Of a DNA stretch of 64,000 bases, positions 23,663-33,504 are shown in pieces. Each line of letters starts with the position of its first letter. Within the stretch, counting starts at the first letter, position 1. The stretch is from NCBI RefSeq assembly GCF_001885215.1, contig NZ_CP018091.1, positions 2,418,001 to 2,482,000 on the forward strand. Direction: 5' to 3'. The notes under the pieces are model-generated. The model was given only the letters and a program-made list of their open reading frames with translations, did not search any database and was not told the DNA's origin. The translations under genes and the position numbers were made by a program. Source of the DNA: Synechococcus sp. SynAce01 (GTDB taxonomy: Bacteria > Cyanobacteriota > Cyanobacteriia > PCC-6307 > Cyanobiaceae).

Positions 23663-23944
23663 ATGGCAGCACGTCTGGTGATTGGCCCTGTGGATGTCGA
23701 GCCCGTCGTGCGGGAGTGGGTTGACGCCGAAACCCTGCAGCGTCTGGTGGCCCGCCACCGGCGCGGTGACTGGGGTGAAGTGGATGCCCGTGATGCCCGC
23801 GACAACGTCCGTGCCGCCTACCACCAGCAAGGGCGGCTACGCAGCGTCTACACCGTCGCCAAAGACCTGCAGGTGTGGGTGATCACCCACAACCTCGGCA
23901 CCGACAGCCTGCACACCACCGTGTTGATCCCCGAAGATGCCTGA
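23663..23944 (+). CDS. Small protein of unknown function (93 aa)
   Basis: The 93-residue protein contains [20 protein letters not shown] followed by [20 protein letters not shown] and ending TTVLIPEDA. Short proteins with this LxRHxxGDWG layout occur on plasmids and chromosomes of many bacteria, often with misleading names; the function is unknown. It overlaps the next gene by 8 bases (its stop lies at 23942-23944 within the start region at 23937), which suggests co-translation. It is divergent from the dienelactone hydrolase. Confidence 0.68.
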   Translation: MAARLVIGPVDVEPVVREWVDAETLQRLVARHRRGDWGEVDARDARDNVRAAYHQQGRLRSVYTVAKDLQVWVITHNLGTDSLHTTVLIPEDA

Positions 23945-25046
23945 GGGTCTGCAGTTGGCGGAGATTGCCGCCCAATTCCTGCTGGACGCCCCTGTCGCGG
24001 CGATCGAACCGCTTGGCAATGGCCAGGTGAACGACACCTATCGGGTCAGGCTGGAAGGAAGCGAATCCCCCTGCTTCGTGCTGCAACGGCTCAATACCCA
24101 GGTGTTCCCCCAGCCAGAGCTGGTCATGGGCAACCTGGTCCAGTTCAGCGCCCATGTGGAGCGCCGCCTGCGGCAGGGGTTCCCAGGCTTGAGGGGCCGT
24201 CGCTGGGAGGTGCCGCGGATCCTGCCCGCACGCCAGGGAACGCAGTCCTGGCTGGAAGCGGACGGCTCCTTCTGGCGCCTGGTCAGTTTCGTGGCTAACT
24301 CCGAATCCTTTGAAACCATCGACGGACTCGCCCAGGCCCGCGAAGTGGGCCATGGCCTGGGCCTGTTCCATGCCCTGATCAGCGACCTGCCTGTGGAGGG
24401 GCTTGCCGACACCCTGGTGGGCTTTCACATCACCCCCACCTACCTGGAGCAGTACCACGCGGTGCTGGGGACTGGCCCGATCAGTGACGATCCAGATGTG
24501 GCCTTCTGCCGTGCGTTCGTGGGCGAGCGCGAGTGGGGTGTGGCCGTGCTGGAGGAAGCCAAGGCGAGGGGAGACCTGCCCCTGCGGCCGATCCATGGCG
24601 ACCCGAAGATCAACAACATGCTCATGGACGTGGCCAGTGGTGAGGCGATCGCCCTGGTCGATCTCGACACCGTCAAACCAGGCCTGGTGCATTACGACAT
24701 CGGCGATTGTCTGCGCTCCTGCTGCAACCCGCTGGGGGAGGAAACAAGCGATTGGGCCGCCGTGCGCTTTGACCCCCAGTTGTGTGACGCGATCCTTCAG
24801 GGCTACGCGGCGGCGGCTGGCAGTTTCCTCACCCCCACCGACTACGACTATCTCTATGCCGCGATTCGCCTGATCCCCTTGGAGCTCGGCCTGCGCTTCT
24901 TCTCCGATTACCTCGCTGGAAACACCTACTTCAAGACCCGCTATCCGCGCCACAATCTGGATCGTGCCCTGGTTCAGTTCAGGCTCACCGCAAGCATCGA
25001 AGAGCAGGAAACCGCGATCCGCTCGATCATTGACGGCCTGCGATGA
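23937..25046 (+). CDS. Kinase-like phosphotransferase (APH/choline-kinase fold)
   Basis: The 369-residue protein has the aminoglycoside-phosphotransferase fold: an N-lobe with IEPLGNGQVNDTYRV and a C-lobe with LPLRPIHGDPKINNMLMD, the Brenner motif HGDxxxxN, and IALVDLDTVKPGLVHYDIGD with the DxD metal site. These residues are intact, so it is probably an active small-molecule kinase. The family includes N-acetylhexosamine kinases and homoserine or choline kinases; resistance to an antibiotic is not implied. It overlaps both neighbours by a few bases and forms an operon with the DOMON-like gene. Confidence 0.83.
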   Translation: MPEGLQLAEIAAQFLLDAPVAAIEPLGNGQVNDTYRVRLEGSESPCFVLQRLNTQVFPQPELVMGNLVQFSAHVERRLRQGFPGLRGRRWEVPRILPARQGTQSWLEADGSFWRLVSFVANSESFETIDGLAQAREVGHGLGLFHALISDLPVEGLADTLVGFHITPTYLEQYHAVLGTGPISDDPDVAFCRAFVGEREWGVAVLEEAKARGDLPLRPIHGDPKINNMLMDVASGEAIALVDLDTVKPGLVHYDIGDCLRSCCNPLGEETSDWAAVRFDPQLCDAILQGYAAAAGSFLTPTDYDYLYAAIRLIPLELGLRFFSDYLAGNTYFKTRYPRHNLDRALVQFRLTASIEEQETAIRSIIDGLR

Positions 25047-25591
25047 GCCGGCAGCACCGGTCGCTCCATCCTTTTGAGGCCTCCGCTGATGCGGAGGCTT
25101 TTTCGCTGGAGGCCTGGATCAGCCGATTCCCCGGACGGCTGCAGATTCGCTACCGCCTGGCCGGACCCATGGATCAGCTGGTTCTGCCCCCGCCGGCGGG
25201 CCAGCCACGGCGCCGTGATCAGCTGTGGCAGAGCACCTGTTTCGAAGCCTTCGTCGCCCACGCAGGCCAACCGGCTTACTGGGAAGTGAACCTGTCGCCA
25301 TCAGGCGACTGGAATGTGTATCGCCTCGCTGGCTATCGCGCCGGCCTGGAAGCTGAAACCGGTTGTCGGTCGGTTGTCTCAGAGGTGAAACGTCAGCCTG
25401 GCTTGCTAAGCGTGGATCTCAGCCTTGATCTGGCCCCCTGGTTTGGGGAAGCCCAGGCCTTGGACATGGCTGTCACCGCAGTGCTGGAGCACAAAGGCGA
25501 GACGCTCAGCTATTGGGCCTTGGCGCACGCGGGCCCCGAGGCGGATTTTCACGACCGTCGCGGATTTCTGCTGCAACTGCAGGTTCCGTAG
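25043..25591 (+). CDS. DOMON-like domain protein
   Basis: The 182-residue protein has the beta-sandwich pattern of the cyanobacterial DOMON-like family: LQIRYRLAGPMDQL, then RRRDQLWQSTCFEAFVAHAG, YWEVNLSPSGDWNVYRLAGY and ALAHAGPEADFHDRRGFLLQ. The domain is related to heme- or sugar-binding DOMON modules, but here there is no signal peptide or membrane helix, so it is cytosolic. It overlaps the phosphotransferase stop in ATGA; a common role in sugar or metabolite handling is plausible but unproven. Confidence 0.84.
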   Translation: MSRQHRSLHPFEASADAEAFSLEAWISRFPGRLQIRYRLAGPMDQLVLPPPAGQPRRRDQLWQSTCFEAFVAHAGQPAYWEVNLSPSGDWNVYRLAGYRAGLEAETGCRSVVSEVKRQPGLLSVDLSLDLAPWFGEAQALDMAVTAVLEHKGETLSYWALAHAGPEADFHDRRGFLLQLQVP

Positions 25592-25612
25592 GAGTGAGCG
25601 GGCGTTTGAGGC

Positions 25613-26020
25613 TCAGCTTCGTCCCAACAAGGCATCGCGGGCACCATTGATGGCCTGCATCGTGGTGTGCTCGCCGCCGCGGTCGGGGTGGTGAGAGGCT
25701 GCGGCTTGCTTCCAGGCGCGGGTCACCGCGGTAACGCTCAAGCGACCGGCCAGGGCCAGCCCGAGCAACTGGCGCGCGCCCAGGGCTTCAAGATCCGGGC
25801 TCTTGCCCAGGGGAGAGCGGTCGGCGGCCGCCAGGCCACTGCCTTTGCGTTTGCGCCCCTTGCCACGGCTGGCCTGGGGCCCAGCGGCCTGGCGGCCGAA
25901 GCCGAAGCCTTTGCCATTCGGCAAGGTCGACGCTGGCGATGGATCGGCGCCTGAGGCTTTGACCTGGGGCTTTTGGGCGACCAGCTGGTCGCGCCTACTG
26001 GAGAGAACCTGGGGCATCAT
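25613..26020 (-). CDS. Small protein with C-terminal J-domain
   Basis: The 135-residue protein has a low-complexity, basic N-terminal half (GKGRKRKGSG) and ends with VTRAWKQAAASHHPDRGGEH, the J-domain helix II and HPD loop, then MQAINGARDALLGRS for helix III. J-domains stimulate Hsp70 ATPase, so this may be a co-chaperone for one of the DnaK proteins. The Cys-rich and C-terminal DnaJ domains are absent. The start could be either of two adjacent ATG codons (26020 or 26017). It is convergent with the DOMON-like gene. Confidence 0.7.
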   Translation of the reverse strand: MMPQVLSSRRDQLVAQKPQVKASGADPSPASTLPNGKGFGFGRQAAGPQASRGKGRKRKGSGLAAADRSPLGKSPDLEALGARQLLGLALAGRLSVTAVTRAWKQAAASHHPDRGGEHTTMQAINGARDALLGRS

Positions 26021-26491
26021 CAGTTCAGGATTTCAGCAATTCGAAGACTCAACAAACTCAGCCGCTCCATCAGTTCAGCTGCTCAACAATTCGCTTACGC
26101 AACAGTCTGGTCAAACGAACAGCGCGGTTCAACAGACAGTCTGGGCAAACAACAGGCCAGTCACTCAACAGTTTGCTCAATCCACTGGCCTATCGCCGAA
26201 CAGCTTGGCCGTTCCATGGTCAACGACGCCTGAACTTCCCGAAATCAGCATCACTCCCCATGGAGCAGGTTGGAGGTTTTTGGCGACCGACCCGCCGTGG
26301 CGAGAAAACCATGGCAAAGAAACCATTACGGGGAAACCATGGCGAGAACAAGGGATACTCGGATTGAAGCCCTTCGGCTGCTGCCAGTGAGGTTGTCAGT
26401 GAAGTTGTCAATGGAAAGGCTCCGAGTGAACCACCACCCAGAGCCCCTGCCCGAAGGCATCAACATCGTGAAATGCCGATCCGCTCCAATC
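26021..26491. other. 470-bp AAC-rich intergenic region with imperfect repeats
   Basis: No gene is assigned. The stretch 26040-26215 contains the tetramer AACA about eight times. A direct repeat is visible: ACAGTCTGGTCAAACGAACA at about 26102 and ACAGTCTGGGCAAACAACAG at about 26136. Further on, at 26303-26345, three GAAACCAT-like units occur. One plus-strand frame across it would give a Gln/Asn/Ser/Thr-rich peptide but lacks a credible start. The region could hold the promoter of the serine hydrolase gene. Confidence 0.5.
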
Positions 26492-28099
26492 ATGCCCGAG
26501 CGCGGCCGGCACACCCTCCGGCGGATTCTGCTTGCCATAGGCCTGGCGGCGGCCTCGGTGCTGGTTCCTTCTGTGGCGGCTCTGGGGTCTGTGGCTTCCA
26601 TGCCGGCGTCCCCTCTGAAGGCCTCCCCGGAGGCGGCCTCAGACAAGGTTGATTCCGCCAGGCTGAAGGCAGCCTTGGCCCAGCTCGAGCGCTTCACCAC
26701 CGATCTGCTGCGCCAGACCGGCGTGCCCGGCTTGGCGATTGCCGTGGTTCACGATGATCGCGTTGTTTATCTCAAGGGCTTCGGCGTACGTGAGGTCGGC
26801 AAGCCCGGCTCCGTTGATGCCGACACTGTTTTTCAGCTGGCTTCACTCTCCAAGCCCCTGGCTTCCACCGTGGTGGCCTCGGTGGTGGGGGAAGGCGGCC
26901 TGAGCTGGGACGAGGCCGTGGTGAAGCGGTTGCCCCAGGCCCGGATCGGTGAGCCGGCCATCGCCGCCAAGGTGACACTCCGCGACCTGCTTTCGCACCG
27001 CAGTGGCCTGCCCGACCACGCCGGTGACCACCTCGAAGACATCGGATTTGATCGAGGCACGATTTTTGAGCGCCTGCGCTTTTTGCCAATCGGCAACCGC
27101 TTCCGCGCCGACTACGCCTACACCAACTTCGGATTCACGGCCGCCGCTGAGGCGGCCGCCGTTGGTAAAGGTCTGAGCTGGGCTGAGCTTGCCAACCAGC
27201 GTCTGTATCGCCCCCTGGGCATGACCCGGAGCAGCTCCAGCCATGCCGACCTGCTGGCTTTCAGCAACCGAGCCGCCCTCCACGCCGCCACAGGTGATGG
27301 CTGGGTGGCCCGCTACCAGCGCAACGCCGATGCCCAGGCACCCGCTGGTGGTGCCAGTGCCTCGGTGCGTGATCTGGCCCAGTGGCTGCGGTTGCAGCTG
27401 GCCAATGGGCGCGTCAACGGCCGGCAGCTGGTTGCAGCCAGCGCCCTGGCTGAAACCCACCGGCCCCAGTCGATCAGCAAACCGCCGGCCAACCCCGCCG
27501 TCGACCATGCCGGGCTCTACGGCCTCGGCTGGAACATCAGCACCACCGATCAAGGAGCGGTTCAGCTGGGGCACTCAGGCGCGTTCAACCTCGGCGCCGC
27601 CACAGCCGTCTACCTGCTGCCGCAGCAATCCCTGGGGATCGTCGTACTGAGCAACAGCGCTCCGATCGGCGTGCCCGAAACCATCGCCCTCACCTTCCTC
27701 GACCTGGCCACGCTCGGACAGCCTCGCCTCGATTATTTCCCCCTGATCAACCCGGCCTTGAAAACAATCCTTGCGCAGGACTATCCCGCAGTCGTCATGC
27801 CTGCTGATCCCCTGCCGCCGCGGCCCGCTTCGGCCTACAGCGGCCGCTATGCCAATGCCTTTTTCGGTCCGATTGCGGTTGTCGCCGAAGCCGGCGGTCT
27901 TGTGTTGCAGCTTGGCCCTCAGCCCCTCAACTTTGCGCTCACCCCCCTCAGCGGCGACAGCTTCAGCTATCAGCCCAAGGGCGAAAACGCTGGGGGTCCC
28001 AGCACCGTTGTCTTCAGCCCCGGCGCCGATGGCAGGGCCGTCCGGGTTCGGATCGACAATCTCCACACCAATGGCCAGGGGCTGTTCGAGCGGAACTGA
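26492..28099 (+). CDS. Secreted serine hydrolase, class C beta-lactamase/PBP fold
   Basis: From ATG 26492 the protein has 535 residues, with a signal peptide (RRILLAIGLAAASVLVPSVA). The penicillin-binding fold is shown by SLSKPLAS with the SxxK motif, YAYTNFGF with YxN, and QLGHSGAFNLG as the third active-site motif. The C-terminal 100 residues look like a DUF3471-type beta domain. Such proteins are commonly esterases, D-aminopeptidases or peptidoglycan modifiers rather than antibiotic-resistance enzymes; nothing here argues for resistance. Longer in-frame starts exist, but the signal peptide favours this one. Confidence 0.84.
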   Translation: MPERGRHTLRRILLAIGLAAASVLVPSVAALGSVASMPASPLKASPEAASDKVDSARLKAALAQLERFTTDLLRQTGVPGLAIAVVHDDRVVYLKGFGVREVGKPGSVDADTVFQLASLSKPLASTVVASVVGEGGLSWDEAVVKRLPQARIGEPAIAAKVTLRDLLSHRSGLPDHAGDHLEDIGFDRGTIFERLRFLPIGNRFRADYAYTNFGFTAAAEAAAVGKGLSWAELANQRLYRPLGMTRSSSSHADLLAFSNRAALHAATGDGWVARYQRNADAQAPAGGASASVRDLAQWLRLQLANGRVNGRQLVAASALAETHRPQSISKPPANPAVDHAGLYGLGWNISTTDQGAVQLGHSGAFNLGAATAVYLLPQQSLGIVVLSNSAPIGVPETIALTFLDLATLGQPRLDYFPLINPALKTILAQDYPAVVMPADPLPPRPASAYSGRYANAFFGPIAVVAEAGGLVLQLGPQPLNFALTPLSGDSFSYQPKGENAGGPSTVVFSPGADGRAVRVRIDNLHTNGQGLFERN

Positions 28100-28125
28100 C
28101 CGGGGCCTTCAGGCCTCCATGCGGC

Positions 28126-29271
28126 TCAGGCCTCCGGGCGGTTGAGCAACTGGAGGATGTGCGCAGCGCTCACGTCGCTGCGGATCACCACCTGGCCGAT
28201 GCCGGTGGGCAGCACAAAGCGCAGCTGGCCGTCTTTCACCTTCTTGTCGCTCTGCAGGGTGGCCAGCATCGCGCCGGCATCGAGTTTCGGGAGCTGCAAC
28301 GGCAGGCCCGCCTTGGCGATCACAGCACGCTGGCGGGCCTGGTCGTGGTCTGTCCAGAGGCCCATCGCCACGGCGAGATCGCCGGCGGCCAGCATGCCCA
28401 GGGCCACCGCTTCGCCGTGCAGAAACGTTCCATAGCCGCAGAGGGTTTCCACCCCGTGGCCCAGGGTGTGGCCGTAGTTGAGGATCGCCCGCAGACCGCC
28501 TTCCCGTTCATCGGCCGCCACCACCCTGGCCTTGGCAGCGGCCGAGCGCTCCAGCAGCGTCTCCAGCAAGAGCGGCCCAACCGCCTCGCGGCTGGAGAGA
28601 TCGGGGGCCGCCTCCAAGGCGGCGAACAGCTCGGGATCGCCGATCACGCCGTACTTGATCACTTCGGCCATCCCCGCCCGGAATTCCCGGGCCGGCAGGC
28701 TGGCCAGGGTGCTCGGATCGATTAGCACCAGGCGGGGCTGGTGGAAGGCGCCGATCAGGTTCTTGCCACCGGGGTGGTTCACCCCGGTCTTGCCACCGAT
28801 CGCGGCGTCCACCATCGCCAGCAACGTGGTGGGCACCTGAACCACGGCGATACCCCGCAGCCAGGTGGCGGCAGCAAAGCCCGCCATGTCGCCCACCACC
28901 CCGCCGCCGAGGGCCACGATCACAGAACCACGCTCCAGCCGGCGCTGGAAGGCGGCGTCGTGGATCAGGGCCACCGTGGCGGGCGTTTTCTGGTCTTCCC
29001 CTGCCGGCACTGCTAGCAAGCTGGTCTCGAATCCCGCTCCATTCAGGCCCGCCAGCAGCGGCTCGGCGTACAGGGCCTCCACCGCGGGGTTGCTCACCAC
29101 CAGCACCTTGCTGCCGGCCTTGAAACCCCGCTTCTGCATTTCGCTTCCGAGCTGGCCGAGGCTGCCGGCGCCGATCACCACCGCATAGGGGTTGCTGGCC
29201 AGATCCACCTGGATTTCGCAGAAACCGCCGGGCGTTGGCTCAACGGCCCAGCCGGCAAGCGTGGTGGTCAT
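28126..29271 (-). CDS. aroB: 3-dehydroquinate synthase
   Basis: The 381-residue enzyme performs the second step of the shikimate pathway, turning DAHP into 3-dehydroquinate with NAD and a metal. Typical motifs are [40 protein letters not shown] and AEVIKYGVI, followed by [14 protein letters not shown]. The conserved Lys and metal-binding His residues are present in these segments. The start is ATG 29271; the larger open frame upstream is an antisense artefact of recQ. It ends near the convergent serine hydrolase with 26 bases between, and is on the same strand as recQ 29 bases upstream. Confidence 0.96.
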   Translation of the reverse strand: MTTTLAGWAVEPTPGGFCEIQVDLASNPYAVVIGAGSLGQLGSEMQKRGFKAGSKVLVVSNPAVEALYAEPLLAGLNGAGFETSLLAVPAGEDQKTPATVALIHDAAFQRRLERGSVIVALGGGVVGDMAGFAAATWLRGIAVVQVPTTLLAMVDAAIGGKTGVNHPGGKNLIGAFHQPRLVLIDPSTLASLPAREFRAGMAEVIKYGVIGDPELFAALEAAPDLSSREAVGPLLLETLLERSAAAKARVVAADEREGGLRAILNYGHTLGHGVETLCGYGTFLHGEAVALGMLAAGDLAVAMGLWTDHDQARQRAVIAKAGLPLQLPKLDAGAMLATLQSDKKVKDGQLRFVLPTGIGQVVIRSDVSAAHILQLLNRPEA

Positions 29272-29300
29272 CGCGGCGAACCCAGGGCGTGAAGGCGAGG

Positions 29301-31220
29301 CTAGGGCCCCGGTTGCGCGGCATCGCTGCTCCGCCAGCCGGCCAGAACGGCCAGCACCGCCTCCCCGTAGCGCTCCAGCTTGGCGCTGCCGATCCCGCTG
29401 ATTCCCGCCAGCGCTGAGAGGGTGGCCGGCTGGCTGGCGGCAATCTCCACCAGGGTGCGGTCGTGGAAGACCACGTAGGGCGGCACGGCCTGCTCCCGCG
29501 CCTGCTGGCGTCGCCAGTCCTTCAGGGCCGTCAACAGAGCGGCATCGGCCCCGGCCCCTGCTTCGGCTCCGGGCCCTGCTCCGGCTCCGGGCCCTGCTCC
29601 GGCAAACGATGGATCGCTGGCCCCATCGCTTGAGCGGGCGGCGGCACGACGACGCTCCTTGCGGGGCGGCGGCAAGGGCAGCTCCAGCCGCCGTTCTCCG
29701 CGCAGCAGGGCGCGCACCGACTCCTCGGGGCCCCAGCGCAGGCCGCCATGGCCATCGGGCACGGGTTCGAGCAAGCCTTCGGCCGTGAGCTGGCGCAGCA
29801 GGCTGCGCCACTGGCCCTGGTCGAGTTCCTTGCCGATTCCGTACACACTCAACTGCTGGTGACCCAGGGAGCGGAGCCGGGCGGTGCTGGCACCGAGCAA
29901 CACATCCACCACATGGGCGGCGCCGAAGCGCTGGCCGGTGCGGAACACGGCCGAGAGGGCTTTCTGGGCTGGCACGGTCGCGTCCAGCCGCTCCTGGGGT
30001 TCCAGGCAACGGTCGCAGTTGCCACAGGGCAGGGCCAGCGTTTCGCCGAGGTGGGCGAGCAGCACCTGGCGCCGGCAGCCGGCCGCTTCGGTGAAGCCGA
30101 TCAGCGCTTCGAGCTTGCTGTGCTCCAGGCGTTTCTGGGCGGGCTCGGCGCCGGAGTCGTCGATGAAGCGGCGCAGCTGGGGCACGTCGCCTGCCCCATG
30201 CACCATCCAGGCCACTGCTGGCAGTCCGTCGCGGCCGGCGCGGCCGGTTTCCTGGTAGTAGGCCTCCAGACTCTTGGGCAGGTCGACGTGGGCGACGAAG
30301 CGCACATCGGGTTTGTCGATGCCCATGCCAAAGGCGATCGTGGCCACCACCACCACCCCGGCCTCACGCCGGAAGCGATCGAGCGCCGCGGCGCGTTGCC
30401 CCGCCTCCAGCCCGGCGTGATAAGCCACAGCGTCGTGGCCGGCCGCCCGCAGCTCGGTGGCGAAGCGATCCACCCGGCTGCGCGAGCGGGCGTAGACGAT
30501 CCCCGCCTCACCGCGGTAGTCGCCGAGGAACGCGAGCAGCTGGGCTTTGGCGTCGTCCTTGTTGCGCAGCAGGTAGCGGATGTTGGGCCGATCGAAACTG
30601 GCGGTGAACACCCGTCCCGCCTCCAGGCCCAGCCGCGTCACGATCTCTGCGCGGGTGCGGGGGTCGGCGGTGGCGGTGAGTGCCAGCCGGGGAACGGCGG
30701 GGAAGCGGGCCGCCAGCTCGCTGAGCTGCAGGTAGTCGGGGCGGAAGTCGTGGCCCCATTGGGAGACGCAGTGGGCTTCGTCGATGGCGAACAGGGCCAG
30801 CTTGTGTTGGCCGAGGCGATCGAGCAGGTCGCCAGCCGCCAGCCGCTCCGGTGAGACGTAGAGCAGATCCAGCTCGTTGCTCTGCAGGGCTCGCCACACC
30901 GCTGAACTCTCTTCAGCATTCAGCGACGAATGCAGCGCCGCGGCCCGCACCCCCGCCTGGCGCAGGGCTTCGACCTGGTCTTGCATCAGGGCGATCAACG
31001 GTGAGATCACCACCGCCAGCCCCGGCAGACAGAGGGCGGGCACCTGATAACAGAGCGATTTTCCGCCTCCCGTTGGCATCAGCACCAGGGCCGATCCGCC
31101 AGCGATCACGTGCTCGACGATCTCCTGCTGCGGGCCGCGAAAGGCGTTGTAGCCGAACACGCGCCGGAGCATTTCCTGCGGGTTGGCCTGTGGCGTGGAC
31201 GTCACACCTGGATCTCGCAC
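29301..31220 (-). CDS. recQ: RecQ-family ATP-dependent DNA helicase
   Basis: The 639-residue protein has the 3'-5' helicase core: [39 protein letters not shown] with the RecQ aromatic-rich loop, and [20 protein letters not shown] with [13 protein letters not shown] Cys-rich zinc region (GCRRQ...[10 protein letters not shown]), a winged-helix region and a C-terminal HRDC domain ([20 protein letters not shown]) follow, joined by a Gly/Ala/Pro-rich linker. The start is GTG 31220; an inner ATG at 31172 is possible. It acts in recombination repair and fork restart. Confidence 0.95.
   Translation of the reverse strand: MRDPGVTSTPQANPQEMLRRVFGYNAFRGPQQEIVEHVIAGGSALVLMPTGGGKSLCYQVPALCLPGLAVVISPLIALMQDQVEALRQAGVRAAALHSSLNAEESSAVWRALQSNELDLLYVSPERLAAGDLLDRLGQHKLALFAIDEAHCVSQWGHDFRPDYLQLSELAARFPAVPRLALTATADPRTRAEIVTRLGLEAGRVFTASFDRPNIRYLLRNKDDAKAQLLAFLGDYRGEAGIVYARSRSRVDRFATELRAAGHDAVAYHAGLEAGQRAAALDRFRREAGVVVVATIAFGMGIDKPDVRFVAHVDLPKSLEAYYQETGRAGRDGLPAVAWMVHGAGDVPQLRRFIDDSGAEPAQKRLEHSKLEALIGFTEAAGCRRQVLLAHLGETLALPCGNCDRCLEPQERLDATVPAQKALSAVFRTGQRFGAAHVVDVLLGASTARLRSLGHQQLSVYGIGKELDQGQWRSLLRQLTAEGLLEPVPDGHGGLRWGPEESVRALLRGERRLELPLPPPRKERRRAAARSSDGASDPSFAGAGPGAGAGPGAEAGAGADAALLTALKDWRRQQAREQAVPPYVVFHDRTLVEIAASQPATLSALAGISGIGSAKLERYGEAVLAVLAGWRSSDAAQPGP
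29564..29599 (-). repeat. Two exact 18-bp units in the recQ linker
   Basis: CGGCTCCGGGCCCTGCTC occurs twice in tandem, with a degenerate copy before it. On the coding strand it encodes the GAGPGA-type linker between the winged-helix and HRDC domains. Slippage here would alter only linker length. Confidence 0.85.
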
Positions 31221-31229
31221 AATGGCTCC

Positions 31230-32165
31230 ATGTCAAGCACTCCAACGCGCGCAGCCGCCCCCCCATCATTCCCCGTTCGCCAGCGGCGGGGCCTGGGGCG
31301 GGGGACCATCGCCTGGCTGTTTCTGCTGCCGGCCCTGGTGCTGCTGGCGTTATCGGTGCTGGTGCCGGCCGCCATGGCGCTGCTGATCAGCTTCACCGAA
31401 ACCGGCCTCGACATGAGTGAGCCGCTGCGGTTCGTGGGGCTGGCCAACGTTCGCCGGCTGCTCAGCGATCCGGTCTTCTTCCAGGTGCTCGGCACCACCT
31501 TCCTGTATCTGATCGGCGTGGTGCCACCGGTGGTGCTCGGCTCGCTCACCCTGGCGGTGCTGGTGAACAGGAAGTTGCCGGGGATCCACTGGTTCCGCGC
31601 CGCCTTCTACACGCCGGTGCTGGTGTCGATCGTGGTGGCGTCGATCGCCTTCCGCTGGCTCTATGCCGAGAACGGCCTGATCAATGGCTGGCTGGCTGCC
31701 CTGCTCGGGAACGACTTCACCCCCATCGGTTTTCTCACCAGCCCATGGCTGGCGCTGCCCTCGGTGATCCTGGTGACCCTCTGGAAGGGCCTGGGTTACT
31801 ACATGGTGATCTTTCTGGCCGGCCTGCAGGGCATCTCGCCTGAGCTCTATGAAGCGGCGGCCCTCGATGGCAGCGAAGGCTGGCGGCGGCACACGGACAT
31901 CACCCTGCCGCTGCTGCGGCCCTATCTCACCTTGGTGATGGTGATCTCCTCCATTGCCGCCACCAAGGTGTTCGAAGAGGTGTTCCTGATGACCCAGGGT
32001 GGCCCGGCCGACTCGACTCGAACCCTGGTCTATTACGTCTACGACCAGGCCTTCAGCGAGCTGGAGATCAGTTATGCCTGCACCATTGGTCTGGCGCTGT
32101 TCCTGATCGTGATGGTGTTCAGCCTGGTGCGCTTCCTGGCAGCTGGTGATCGGGGCCTCACCTGA
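31230..32165 (+). CDS. Sugar ABC transporter permease (MalF/UgpA type)
   Basis: The 311-residue protein starts at ATG 31230 with six predicted membrane helices, beginning IAWLFLLPALVLLALSVLVP. The permease loop ELYEAAALDGSEGWRRHTDI, the EAA motif that contacts the ATPase, is clear. VFEEVFLMTQGGPADSTRTL at the end is usual for carbohydrate permeases. Cyanobacterial relatives move compatible solutes such as glucosylglycerol, trehalose or sucrose. No binding protein, second permease or ATPase is adjacent, so partners must be elsewhere. It diverges from recQ with 9 bases between the proposed starts. Confidence 0.88.
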   Translation: MSSTPTRAAAPPSFPVRQRRGLGRGTIAWLFLLPALVLLALSVLVPAAMALLISFTETGLDMSEPLRFVGLANVRRLLSDPVFFQVLGTTFLYLIGVVPPVVLGSLTLAVLVNRKLPGIHWFRAAFYTPVLVSIVVASIAFRWLYAENGLINGWLAALLGNDFTPIGFLTSPWLALPSVILVTLWKGLGYYMVIFLAGLQGISPELYEAAALDGSEGWRRHTDITLPLLRPYLTLVMVISSIAATKVFEEVFLMTQGGPADSTRTLVYYVYDQAFSELEISYACTIGLALFLIVMVFSLVRFLAAGDRGLT

Positions 32166-32248
32166 GCTGGCACGGGGCAGCAGGATGGAGCGGATGCGAA
32201 GCTGCTTGATTGCCAGAACACCATGTTGAGCCTGGGCGGGATGAGGCC

Positions 32249-33493
32249 ATGAGCGGCCGCATCGGTGTGGTGGGCGGTGGCCAGCTGGCCCTGATGCTCG
32301 CAGAGGCGGCCCGTCCGCTGGGAGTGGAGCTGCACGTGCAGACCCCCAAGGCCGATGACCCGGCCACCCGCCTGGCCACCAGCACGGTGCTGGCCCCCCT
32401 TGATGACCCGGAGGGCACACGCACCCTGGCCGCCCGAAGCGATGCGATCAGTTTTGAGAATGAGTGGCTGGATCTTGATCTTCTCGCGGCCCTGGAGGCC
32501 GATGGCGTCGCCTTCGTGCCCCGGCTTGAGGCCCTCAGGCCGCTGGTCTCGAAGCGTGAGCAACGGCAGTTGCTGATCCGCCTCAACCTGCCGTCGCCCC
32601 GTTGGATTCCCCTGGAGGAGGTGCTCGTTTCTCCTGAACCGCAGGAGGTCAGCCTGGCGGCTGTGCCCCGCTCCGGCCAGGCTCCGCCCTCTTCACCGCC
32701 GCTTCCGCCTCCCTCGCCGCGCCTGCCGGAGGGGTTTGATTTCCCGTTGATGGCCAAGGCCGCCACCGGCGGTTACGACGGACGCGGCACCCAGCCGATC
32801 ACCAACAGCGAAGAACTGAAGGCCCTGCTCCAGCGGGTCGAGCCGGCCGACTGGCTGCTTGAGGAATTTGTGGACTTTGATCAGGAGCTGGCCATCGTGG
32901 CTTGCCGTGATCGCCGTGGAACCGTGGCCTGCTTCCCGGTGGTGGAGACCCACCAGCACCAGCGCATTTGCGATTGGGTGCTGGCACCAGCCGCCATCAG
33001 CCAGGCCGTGCAGGCCCGGGCCCGCAACGTGGCGGTCTCGCTGCTCACTGCCCTGGATTACGCCGGCGTGCTCTCGATCGAATTTTTCTACGGACCGGCC
33101 GGGCTGCAGATCAATGAGCTCGCGCCCCGAACCCATAATTCCGGTCACTACACGATCGAAGCGGCACGCACCAGCCAGTTCGCCCAGCAGGTGCGGATTG
33201 TCTGTGGTCAGCCCCTTGGCCCCACCGATCTGAAGCTGCCCGCTGCCCTGATGGTCAATTTGCTGGGCTACGAGAGCTCTGATCGCACTTACCAGAGCGA
33301 ACGCCAGGCCCTTTCCGCCCTTCCGGGGGCCAGCCTGCATTGGTATGGCAAGCCGGGTTCGACCCCGGGCCGGAAGCTGGGTCACATCACCCTGGCCCTG
33401 AAGGAAACGGACCCGGCACAGCGGACCACCGAGGCCGCCAGGCGCCTTAAGCAGGTCAGGGCGTTGTGGCCCCTTCCGGGCGAAAAGGCTTAA
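32249..33493 (+). CDS. purK: 5-(carboxyamino)imidazole ribonucleotide synthase
   Basis: The 414-residue ATP-grasp enzyme carboxylates AIR in purine synthesis. It begins MSGRIGVVGGGQLALMLAEA, the N-terminal nucleotide-binding loop, and has FPLMAKAATGGYDGRGTQPI with the ATP-binding lysine and glycine-rich loop. VLSIEFFYGPAGLQINELAP and RTHNSGHYTIEA are the catalytic segments. An insert of about 40 residues rich in Pro/Ser (APPSSPPLPPPSPRLPEG) is unusual and probably a surface loop. ATG 32249 is chosen because the protein begins there by homology. A 6S RNA gene follows, as in other cyanobacteria. Confidence 0.95.
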   Translation: MSGRIGVVGGGQLALMLAEAARPLGVELHVQTPKADDPATRLATSTVLAPLDDPEGTRTLAARSDAISFENEWLDLDLLAALEADGVAFVPRLEALRPLVSKREQRQLLIRLNLPSPRWIPLEEVLVSPEPQEVSLAAVPRSGQAPPSSPPLPPPSPRLPEGFDFPLMAKAATGGYDGRGTQPITNSEELKALLQRVEPADWLLEEFVDFDQELAIVACRDRRGTVACFPVVETHQHQRICDWVLAPAAISQAVQARARNVAVSLLTALDYAGVLSIEFFYGPAGLQINELAPRTHNSGHYTIEAARTSQFAQQVRIVCGQPLGPTDLKLPAALMVNLLGYESSDRTYQSERQALSALPGASLHWYGKPGSTPGRKLGHITLALKETDPAQRTTEAARRLKQVRALWPLPGEKA

Positions 33494-33504
33494 GATGATG
33501 GTGA

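Noticed and set aside
26492-28099. Serine hydrolase considered as a beta-lactamase resistance gene
   Set aside because: Class C fold motifs alone are shared by esterases and peptidases, and the long C-terminal domain and context do not support a resistance role.
29272-30009. Long minus-strand extension of the aroB frame
   Set aside because: It overlaps recQ on the same strand in another frame and has Arg/Pro-rich composition typical of a shadow; the enzyme begins at [11 protein letters not shown].
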